DNA of 64,000 nucleotides, taken from the NCBI GenBank assembly GCA_004794785.1, contig SJOL01007508.1:245874-309873 (forward strand), in the 5' to 3' direction. A program made the translations under genes and the position numbers. The DNA comes from Opisthorchis felineus. Taxonomy: Eukaryota; Platyhelminthes; Trematoda; Opisthorchiida; Opisthorchiidae. This document shows positions 23,409 to 35,400 of this stretch, piece by piece; position 1 is the stretch's first letter, and each line of letters begins with the position of its first letter. The notes beneath the pieces were generated by a model that searched no databases, was not told the DNA's origin, and was given only the letters and a program-made list of their open reading frames with translations.

Positions 23409-26400
23409 GTAAGTTATTTTGCCCGTGGGGTTTCACGTATCTTGCAGACAAAGATCTGCATCCAGCAGCTTGGAATATGCCCTGTATGTCACAGTCTCTA
23501 TTTACCTAATACGGTCGTTTATAGCTAATGAAGACCTGACAAGCCAAACAAAGAATAAAACTTCACTTTTCCCTGGTAAGTCTCTAGTATCACACTCACG
23601 ATTTTGGTGATCAGAACACAGCATAGAGGACGAATCAGGTATGTACGATCAATGAACAAAACCTTTGCAAATATCATCTTTTTAAGCAGCAGCAAATCCT
23701 GGAAATCGACCACAAACTGGAGGTAGTTGTGTTGTAATCAATTAACATGCAATACAGAAGCTTACGGAAGAAAGTGGATCAGAGATGATGAAGAATATTT
23801 CTATACAAAACTGTGGGTGGACGAGCCGACAGACCTTACACTCTACCCAGTTTGGGCTTTTGGCTTCAACCACAGAGTCCCGTTAATTAACCTGAGCCGA
23901 AGTGCCTCCAGCGTAGTGTGTTATGCATCTTCACATCTAGTCATTATTGCTGACCTGAAAAACTCACGACAACGGATACTTCGCGGACATGTAACTAGCA
24001 TCGTCTGCCTAACTTTGTATTCCATTCCAGTGCAACGAAATCACTTCTCTAACCAGTAGCGCAGACACACGGTGGTTGGCTTCAGGAGACCGTGGTCCCG
24101 ACAATTCCATAATCATTTGGGATGGAAAGACTGGCGATGCTGTGAGAACTATGCTGTCTCCGCATAAAATGGGTGTCGTTGCTATTCAGCTAACTGAAGA
24201 CGCTCGCTATCTTGCAACACTCAGCGCAGACAAGCCTATCCAGGAGTTCTCTATTTGGAATTGGACTACTGGTAGCGATAAACCTCTGTGCAATGTTTTC
24301 TTGCATGATAATCATAACAATCAGAACCGTATATCCTTTAAACTGGGCAGCTACTTTCATGTGGTTACAAACAGTGAACAGCAAGTTATATTTTACAACT
24401 GGGTAAGTATCCATTACATAGATCCTATGTTAATCACTAACCAAACAGAACACCAGCGGGGAGATAACGGCCTACGCTGCTCCGCTCTCGGACGAAGATT
24501 TCAACAAAAAGATTGGGAGTTTCGTGGGGTCCTGCTCTATACCCGGAACAAATACAGTTGTCACGGCAACCGCGCAGGGGCTTTTGGTTATCTGGGAGTT
24601 GGACAAGGTGGAAAGAAAAAGTGGGTAGCCTATTTGTTGGAAAAGTCCTCACGTCTAGTTTGTCCTCCATTGTAAACCGCCCGTTGAGTTCAATAGCAGT
24701 GGTGGTTAGGTCATATTATCAGGCCCATTTGGTAGATGGCTAGAATGTTCCACAGATGTCTTTCATAAACGACAAGCAATTAGTAGATCGAATGTTACCA
24801 AGTATCAATCCAGTGACTCCCTCAAAGCAAAACGTCTATAAAAGCCAGTCAACTCTACTGATCGGTTTTCATCCGGACAATAATTCCATCTGAAAACAGA
24901 GAAATAGCATGATTTGTCTTCTTAGCTACCAACCACTCAGTAAGACACGTCATTTCTTGCCCCGGAAAAGGTGGTATATTCAAATGCACTTAACAACCGT
25001 GCTCCTGGTCCAAGGCTTCTTGACTTATCCTTATTCACCTGCAGGAGTGACGCAATGCAACCAAAAACACGGAATATTTAGGAGACTTAACTGTAGAATA
25101 GTATCCTTTACTTGAGAATTCGGCGAAGAAACAAAGCAAACATGCGAAAACAAATTGACGGAGTGGGTTGAAGAAACCAGATAGCTTTTAAGTCTAGTAG
25201 CACGAAAAATAACAGCAAACCCCCTTAAAACATACTGAATGTGGGTTATCAGCTGGGATTGCGAAACTCGCAGCAGTCAAGCAAGTATGTCCTGTACACT
25301 TCCGTGCGTTTCAAAAGTGGAATTATCGGATTCGATCGGTCCACTATCGTATTCACATTAAACAAAGCGGCCTGGTTGAGGAAAAACCGACAAGGTCAGA
25401 ATCGGACGAATAGACAACAATACACCACATAAATAGATGCGGCATAAACGAATAGGATACATAAGTGAAAACAAATCAAAAGGAAAAATGAGAGGAAATT
25501 AGTACCTTGTGGTGAATAGGGATGGGTGGGAAAGGAATGTAGGAAAATCCCGGATGAGTTTAGGTTAACGTGGAGTTGTGCAATGTTCATTCATGTAGGG
25601 ATTCTCAAAAGATCTTTATGGAGATTTGGAACTTTGGATTGTCCATTCAGGGCTGAGCAGCAATAATTACACATAATTCAGTAAAAGGACTACATTCGTC
25701 ATTTATGTTGAATGAAGGTTAGCATCCACACTTCAAATATACAGCCATAATTTCAAAGATTGTCGTTGCTCAGACCTGTGATTATTCTGCAAATTATCGT
25801 GTTTGTTGTTGTTGCCTTGTTCTCCTAAGGGATCAATGCTCCATCAGCCCTAATGATCTGGTTCTTCAGTGGCATTTCATTCACATTTTTTACTCACCAG
25901 TAGTCTGGATACGGCAATGAGGTTGCCGAACCGATATGTTCCACGAAGATCTCCTAAGGTAATGGTCCGGTAAACTAGCTTAAATTCCTTTTCGTGCCAA
26001 ATTGGCGCTGACAGGAAACTCGGATGACTCCCAACTGAAGCCTTTAACTGAATACGCCTTACAAAGGCTGCTTTGCTTTTTTGGTAGTATGTCCGATATA
26101 TCGCAGAATTAGAAGAAGGGAGAAGAACGACCTCAACCTCAACCATGACAGAAAAATTCTAAATTAGGGTGGATTTGGGATTGATGGGGAGGAATATGTG
26201 GAGCAAAGAATGTGGCAGAGTGATGTGGTCTGCAGAGGCACGGTTAGAAGAGGTAATGGACGGTAATAAACAGTTTGTGAAAAGGAGGGATAATGCAAGA
26301 AAAGCATACATTTAGGGAAATCTAGCAGCGATGTTCTTAATCTAGGAGAAAACGTCGTCAGTTCGTGCTTTAACTGAGCAGCTATGGAAAAGCTTCCAAC

Positions 26401-29400
26401 CTAAGTTATCGAGTCGTATGTGGTTTGCACATGGATAGCTTGGCAACACGGCCCACTTGCAAGAACCTGATATAGCTAAGGAAACCATAATCCTCTTCGT
26501 GAGTGTCTAGATTGGAAGACGTGTCGTTGACTCACAATAGCCCTGCCCTCCACATTACCCGATTGCTTGCCGGAAAACTATTCAAGAGCTTTGGACTGAA
26601 TGAGGCTGTGAATGTGAGCCATTAGTTGTTAGGGTTATAGTAGCCGCGCTTGGAAGTTTGATAGGTAAATGAAACTTTCTATCCTGGAGATAATACGTCA
26701 CTAAATAAGGATGGACAGCAGGGATGCGGTGACGTAATAAAATAGGAAGCATGCCTCCTGAACCTTATGAATTGAAGCTAGTGAACTACTACTGGAAACA
26801 GGGGACACCTCTGGTGGTTTATATGAGGTAAAGGAAAGGCAGTCGGAGAGGCTGAGAAACTGATGCTAAGTTAGGAAAAGGTGAGGAAATGGAGATAAAA
26901 ATCTGAGCATAAAGTTTGGCTTCTTCTGACCGGAAAGATTTGGGATTTTTAGATAGACTGAGTCTGGGAAAAACGAAGAGGAACACATCTGACTGTTTTA
27001 GCCACACTATAAAAAGATGGCTTTCCGGTTGCTGATATCGGAAATTAATCAGTGTTTTGTGCAATGAATTTACTTCCAACTGTGTCAGCACTGAGGTCTG
27101 TAGTTGTCGAAGAGCGAAGACGCATGCGTTAGCACCTGTACAATCTGTTCTTCTTTATCATCCGCGGGCGGACGTGGTAACACAATCTGGATAATAGTCA
27201 CTTTCCTGGCTTGAAAAAAACGGATCAGTTAGCTCGTGCCGTAACGAAGAACACTAGTTAGAGAAAAATCCAAAAAAACCGGACGTAATTTCAAAACACA
27301 TGTCGTATACCATCCCAGTCAATTAGGAGCATTGCCATGATATGTGAAAACGCTGGAGGTAAATCTTGAAACAGAATCCAGGTGAAAAAGATCGATAAAT
27401 ATGTGATTTGAGGGCCCATGGAACAGGAGGGGTTACAGCGTAATCTGATAGGCACTAGAGCGAAAATTTGCCAAGTGTGTGAGAAGCATCACCATCGCAG
27501 TAGGGAACTTGGTATAAAAGGCGAACTAACAGTGTAAAAATTGTTGACATAGAAAAAGTTGGGCTCACGGTTGGTGTTATCTCTGTGGGAAGGAAGCAAG
27601 AGCCACTCGGTAATGCGAGCATGAAAATCTTCAAGAATGCAACCTTCTGTAGTTGGATCGGACCAAAATTCCTACTTGCAGTAGATGTTCTGCAGAAAAT
27701 AAGGAAGAACAGATGTCATCACCATTCTATGTCCAACAGAAACCAGAAAAATAGTCGCTACAGCCGCTTGGTGGTTGAATTTCAGCCAACCTAGTTGAAA
27801 ACCTGGAGTCCAAAGAAGGATTCTGTGATTCAGATAAGGAATTGTTTGTGTAGGCGCAGACGTCATCCCTATATCGGAAACAATGGAAGTACATATAGTC
27901 AGGAAATCGCAGGTGAGTAAAACTACCAGGTCTAGTGATCCGTTTTAGTGAAATATAACAGGTAAGCAAATATGTGGAAGGACCCGTGAGCCGCGTCATT
28001 GTTACCATTTAGGCCACTGATGTTGCATAGTGCGAATTTGACATAACACTGAAGCAGGGAATTAGTCGTCTCTGCTTCTTTGTGTTTTAAAGCTTACTTG
28101 GTGAGCAAAATGTCGACATTCCAACTCGGAATCTTGGAGTGGTGGGGCCTCCTCGGATGTGGAATACTGGTAAGCCGTATCTTCCAATAAATGGATGGTT
28201 ATGAGAATATCAGGAGAATACAAAATATATAACAAGAATTGAAATGCTACCCACGTAGAAGAGACGAGCAGGCAACTGAGAGTGCGTGCTTCCGAACACC
28301 AGAGACGCAGACTTTCCGCATCAAAATCCCCTGTAATTCTAGAAGCTGGAAAACAGTCATTGGTCTGCACGCACTGATGGAAAGCCACAATGTTTTGCCT
28401 GACCAGGCTCAGCCAGCTCACACAGGTCTAACCAGACAAGCAGAATAATGCTGTGAGGATGTTTTGACAATTCCCACACAACCTGTCTTCCTGATTCGAA
28501 ACGACTGTCTGTCCATATCCGTTGTGTGGTAAGGGGTCATAGACACCAACCAATTTCGTGACTAGCTGCCCTAAGCTTCAACGCACATGTGACTGTCATC
28601 TTGACTATTTGAATGGCCTGCTACGGGTTGATGGACGCAAGTCAGCTTCTTTCATCCTTTGTGATTTTGACTATCTGCCTGACAAAAAAGTCAATCATGG
28701 TGGTTGAAATTTTGAGTTATAAAAAATTACTTCGCGTATGTAAGTGAGGGAAACGAATATCTACCCACTTTAAGGCTGGTCTCGTTAGCAGGTGGATGAT
28801 CCTTCCCAGAGAGCTTCGACATTGTATCACTGCTTTTAACAATGTTTGTCCACATGCTTGCTTCTATTCACGCCTTAAATGTTTGATTTTTGTGCTTCCA
28901 GAAGACGAACCAGACTCGCCTTACAAGAAGGCAATTAAACTCATCCAGATACATGACAAACCCATAACGTTTATAACTGTGACTAGATGGTAAGTTCCAT
29001 CGGAATTTGTTTAACCAGAAGGACGAGTTGTGTATTCTCCTAATCACTTTTGAAGCAACCACATGTTGTTTTAACCCACTTGTAACAGAAGCTTCAATAA
29101 AACATGGTTGTAAACAAGCACTGCTGTTACCTATGCTAGTATAATATAGTTATAAAGAACGATTCCGAGCATGTAACATATATCACCCAGTAAATTGGAA
29201 AAATTCTACAATAATAAATCTCCGTTTATTGCCGTCAGTGAGTGTTCAGCAAACGTTTGGTGATCAAAAGATTGTACGAATGACTGAACAATACGGGAAA
29301 AATAGCACAGTTCCGCTCAGTAAATTGAATCCACCACACCATAACTTCTCAAACAGTGCTCTTTGTTCACAACTACATAAGCGTGTAGTAACCGTTTTCT

Positions 29401-32400
29401 GCTACATTTAGAAGGCACTCAGTCACTGTGAACTGAGCTACACTTTCTGGCTTACTCCATCAACATGCCTGGTAACTTAAACATATCTATTTGAAAAAGC
29501 TGGGACTTAGTGTAGGTTGCTAAGTGTTCTATCGATCATACACCTTCAAAATATCCGATATCCTTATTATCAGAATATTCTGAATTGTAATAAAAAACTG
29601 TATACTCCTCTATAAATGAGGAAAGTGACATCTGACTGTTGACTGTTGTGCTAAAGACAGTAAAGACCAAATGAACCTAAGACTAAGCAAAAATAATGAA
29701 ACGCAGCTTGCTTGCAAACGACAACACCGAACAAAATCAAAGCGAACAAATTGTTCAGTTGTCATCTCATGTAGCATGCAGGCAGAAAAGCAGCGATATG
29801 TTTAGTTATTGGAAAATTCAGTCATCTGCCAAGAGATTTCATTTGAAGGAGACCATCTCTGTTGCAACAAATGAGGCAGAATATTTTCTCACGTACCAAA
29901 TCTAAGCGCCTTCAGGAAGAGATACCACATTGAATTTAAACAAAATAACGATATTCTACTATAATAGTGCCCTCAGAATTGTCTTGATCATCTAAACAAC
30001 TTATTTTATGACAAACTACAGGATTTAGTGATGGCTCGCAGTTTGTTGGAGTTTAAATGCCAACCAGCAGCAAACGAGTGCTCTCCGATGGGGTTCGGTA
30101 TGATTTAACTTTAAACATAAGACGAAGTATAGGATGGGGGATGCCGATGTGTTCACTACAGCGTAGTTAGTGAATAACTGGAATTGGCTTCTTTTTGTTC
30201 ATAGGATAAAGTTTCCTTAATAAAATAACTTGAAAATGCCAAGAGTAAACTAGTCATGTTATTTCAGAAACGTTTGACTGTTTGTTCTGCGGTTAAATCA
30301 ATTTTGACACACCTCTAGTCAACCCCGGGCTAAGTTTGCCTCTTTCTGCCTTATGACAGTCGGTTGAGCAATTATTCCATTGTGACTGGGGATGCAGCAG
30401 GGACGATCAAATTTTTCGACACAAACTACAGGATTCTCTTCTGGTATGATAATCTGAACTCCGGACCTATTGCTTCTATCAGTTTTGCTCAAAGAGGAAT
30501 CCTTGATGGGTAAGTGATGGTCCTGTCATTTTGCCCAAATGCAATTAGGAATCAGACACACTGAGAATAACCTGCGCACTTTTCTCCTGCTGAAAATGTT
30601 CAGACAAGAGCACTTCGGGAATATCAGTATTTAGATGGACTCACTGGACAACGACATAGGGCTAGATGGCTATACAGTATGAGGGTGCAATAAATGTTGC
30701 GCATTCTTCGCGAAAGACACTCATTTGCACTCAACTAAATCCCACCGAAATACCTCGTCTTGGGCTGCTGAAATTTTTCAGTAATCTCATGAATAGATTA
30801 TTTCAACAGGTTCATTCTTTGACACTTGTCTAGTTTTTAAGTACATTGTGCGGAGTGTACCAGAATGCTCGCAACAAATTCTTACATGTTAAAGTTACGG
30901 GAGCAAGGAATTATGTTAGGAGCCATTGGTTTCAAACCAACTCAACGAATTCGCGATTCCTATTATGCAGAAGTTAGTATTCCGGATCGTTCTACAGATA
31001 AATGAGTGCTCTGGCCTGCCTCAGTCGACAGCTACTTCAGCCCAACAACCAAGAAGGTTTAACTCTAGGGACCTGTTTATGAAAGTAGCTACCCCAATAG
31101 AACTGATGCAGGTTTTACGAACTATAATACCATATAGATCCTTTCCCTCAAACCACAGCAGTTGGTCACGCAAGTTATTCTTCATTCAAAATAAAACCTG
31201 GGTTTCCCCTACTAATCTGTCCACCTCGTATCCCTACCAAAGATCTGGGCTTTCCGACTGGAGGTAAGAATTTTTGGTTACCTTTCGACCTTTGACTAAT
31301 ATCATCTGTTCCGTTACGTGTCCGTGACACATGGTTTGCGTTGTTGCTAATTTTCTTACTACGTTTAAAGTTTACAGTGTATGATGTGCAGAGGTTCAAA
31401 TACTTTACCTGTTTTATTTGACTAATTATTCAAAGATTTTGAGCTCTACATTAGGCCTTGCCTGACTGTTTGTAGGCAAGCTAAAGGCGGATGAACGACA
31501 ACGTTCAGATTGAATAACAGAAGGAAGAGTAATGAATTTTTGCCCATGCAAATTGGTCTCTCTTTACAGAAATTTCGAGAACACAAATCATTTGTTTTTG
31601 TGCCTCGATGTTGAAAAACGAGCTGTGTTAAGTAGGAGGGGTTTAGGTTCACCAGATCTCTTTGCTGTCAGCGACGAACATCGGCGGACCAAACCCATTT
31701 CTGTGCCTATCTGAGGGGCTTCCAAGATGCACTTTCTCATTCATATGGGTCAGCAACTAACTTCCTCGAATTTTCTCCGTTTAACTGAATTGCATCATCG
31801 TTGTCAACATCATCTTCACGTTATCATCTACATCATGATTAAACACCGGCACTTTCTGGCATACAGTAGTGACTTAATCGATAAAGGCTGACTGCGTAAT
31901 AGCAATTAAAAGTGGGCTAGAAAAGACCCCCTGGGAGCCTCTTGCAACTTTCTCCTGATACATAAACTCAAATGTTCGAAGCATGAGATGACAGCATAAT
32001 CCCACATATTGCAACCCTACTGTCATTTACAGAGAGCATCACGTTGACCATATACTATAAAGCTTGAGGCACAGACAGTACCTAGACTATCAGGGCAGAT
32101 CTGTCCTTCCATCCAATTATGCTACTGGCAATTGTGTGAAACTGTGTAATGTTCATTGCAGTCGCTGTAGGGTCCAGATGAATGTATGCGTTACCTTGAT
32201 GTCTCCATGGAAAGTGAGCAACTAAGCGGTATGATACCATAGCAATCGAGTGAACGCTTCGTGACCTAAGATGAGTCTTTTGCTCCTAGAATTCTTCGGA
32301 ACTCACTACAGCCGATCCTGAGTCTGTGCATCCGATATAATGGCGAATTGTCTTATTCAGTATAGTTCCTATTCCATAAAATATGCCGCCCGTTTTTAGA

Positions 32401-35400
32401 GGTTTAGGTCAGTTCAACCAACAGTCAGTTCAGCTTTCAAATGGAGCACGACATTCTAGAAACAGGTTTATTTGGTACAGGCAGATAAAGCTCCTGACAG
32501 TTTCCACCACGAATTAAATTGTCACTAGAAAAGTACGACAAAGTAGCGTTCTCATCTCTTTACTTGTTTCGTTTGCTCAGCAATCTTTTGAGAATGATCG
32601 GATTAAAAAATGCCCCTTCTTCTCAGTATCAGAATCAGAGTTCACGAATTATGCGTTGACACATCGATAAACATGTCCAAGTGGACAGTTTTCTGAAATA
32701 TAAGCAGTTCGGGCGTGCCACCTGGTTGAAGGCTCGTCCAACGTATTTGACAGCTCTTTTGCCGTGGTAATTATGCGGGTAGGAATGAATAAGTATATGT
32801 ACCCTGACGTGCTTTCACTTCAAGTATCTGTTTGAGATTGCCAAAGGGACAACAGTGAGCTAACCATCATTTTGGTTACCACAGCCACTTTGGGCGTGAA
32901 TGCCTCAAGATCAACCACGGGTTCGCTGAGTCTCTACTACCAGACTCAGCTGAGTTTTTGGATCAAACATGCAGGATAATGACCCAACTTCTTCTGGTCT
33001 GACAGTCTATGAACCGTTTTGCTCTGTATTTCATGGCGCATTAACCTTACTTACTTTACATTTGTATGGTTCACTACATTGATTATTTAAATCTCAGCCT
33101 TCCTAAGCACCAAAATATTGTGAGTGTGAGAATAAACTTATATCAGTTGGTCCTTCTATTAAATCCAAACAGACAGTCAAAAATCTGGAATGTTCGCAAG
33201 CATACTGTATCGTAATTAACATTATCGTCATCATTTTCATTTTCATCCGCAGCAGCCATCATCACCATTATTGGCACTTTATTGTTCACATGGGTTTTAA
33301 TTGGTGGAGACAGTCATACCCCAAGGTAAAAAACTATTTCTAGCTACATGCCAGGAGTCAACCAATAGGTTGCCTATCCCTCCGTCTTGTCAGTCAGATC
33401 GCAGTCTTGGTGTTGCTGGCTTACCAAACAAAGGGTGCATTATGTAGGTATTTGAAAACAGACGGCATCGGAAGCAACAGTCAGTAAGACTTTTTCAAAT
33501 GTAACTGAGTTTAAAGACAAGTTTGAAATTTTTAAACTGTATCCCGGTCTGCTTAAATCATCAGGAAATGTATTTTGGGGTATAATTATCTCACTCATCC
33601 ATTACCTAGAGCTTCGAAATTACTGGACTCCAGTGAATATCCACAGCGGGCAACGATTGCTGGTGAGAGATTCGTGGTTGAAGATTTCATGGTTACGACG
33701 CATCATGCAGCAATGATTAGCGTGACTGTTGACGGAAGCTTCCTAAAGGTTCGTATTAAGGCCAAACACTCACTTTCACGAAGGTAACATGAACTTTACG
33801 TAAGAGCTACTAGATTTTCCCACATAATTATTTGACCATTTGTAGTAACAACTTTAATGATAAAGATGCTGATCAAGCTTTGATCTTTCGCTCTAAAACG
33901 ATTTTCTCGCGGTTGCCGTAGAACTTCATATTTCAGCTTTACGCCTAATGTGTAGCTGATCAATCCTCAGTGAATAAAAACAAGAAACTGTCTCCTAAGG
34001 TGTCACTTACGTCTGCTGTGTTAGCGTGGAATAAGAGCTCCACTGCTTATGTTTGGAATGCAAATAACCACCCGACTGAGCAGTCTTCCCTGACTACAAA
34101 AAATGTTTTCGCTTTCAAGATTGTTTCCAATGCTGCTACTCGGACTCGGATAAATGTCGAAGGCGTCGTTCCTTGGAGCTGATCTTTAAGCCAAATCCAC
34201 CGGCGACTTTGTTACCAAATTAATTCAAACACACTACTCTTTTTACCTGGGTTAACGTGATATGCAGGCCTAACGCCCCAGGTTGGCAATATTAATCTGA
34301 TGTGTTCTCTCCAGAATGGAACGTTATGCATTTGAAATAACATTCTCGAAGTTTCACAAGTTTCTACCGTAAAACCCAAAATGATACCTGGGAAAGTAGA
34401 AGACCTATTTATCCAGATACATTCCAAATCAGAAGTCGTTTTTTGTATAGCATCAAGGAAGGTTATAGGTACTAAGTACCTACGAGGAAACTTTTTCGGG
34501 AGTTTGGTCTATTCTAGTTTTCTGAGGTGGAAGGAAAGAGAAACGCTACGGTGGAGTCTATTCTTTGATGAAAACATTGTGACACTTTATTTTTAAATAT
34601 TTCAGTTCATCAAACGGGAGAATCACGAAGAGGTCACCGGTCTTTCCACGCATCCTTCAATGTATGTTACGTTTGGATATTTTGACCGATTCTGACCGAA
34701 CATCAAGACAAATTCGAAAATTGCTTTTTATGCCTAGGCTAGAGGGACACTTCTAAATTGTGCATATTGTAAAAGTCAGTAAGTCAAATAGCTGATAGAG
34801 GATTTTCTAGCACACAACATCTTGTAAAACACAATTGTCTTAAAGTTGAGGAAGATGTTTGAAAACCTCTGATAATCTTAGTAATAAAAAAAATTAAAAC
34901 CGAGTGGTGATTGCTGTTGGCGTTAAATCCATGCTTTTTCGAATAAAGTTTTTCTTCTGCTATTGTAGGCCTCACCTGGCAACATGCAGTTTAACAGGAC
35001 TACTGAAAGTTTTTGACTACAAAAGGAAGTAAGTTGCGCGTCCTTTATTTTCGTGCTTAATGTGATCCAGTCCATAAATTTCCGATGACAACGGCCAGAG
35101 TGTCACAAATCCCTTCAACCAAAAGGCCAGGATTAGCAACAAAACAAACTAGAAAAAAGTACGAAAAATTCGAGTACTGTCGCTACATTTGCTCGTTTAT
35201 TCTCTTTATTCGAGGCGATCTAAAGGTACTATCCCAACTGGTCTGAAAAAATGTACCTGCATGGGCCACGCGAGCTATTATGTCGTATAAAGATAAGATC
35301 AGAAGATCCTCAGAAACCCCGACCATCCAAGCTAGCTGATACTTGAAAATTTGTCAAAACCCTCGGCTTTATAAGTCGGATGTGCACTTGGTGTTACACT

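Noticed and set aside
33749..33786. Extension of exon 11 to the stronger donor GTAACA at 33,786
   Set aside because: It ends in phase 2 and puts exon 12 out of frame; the non-consensus GTTCGT at 33,749 gives the conserved FLK-FIK junction.
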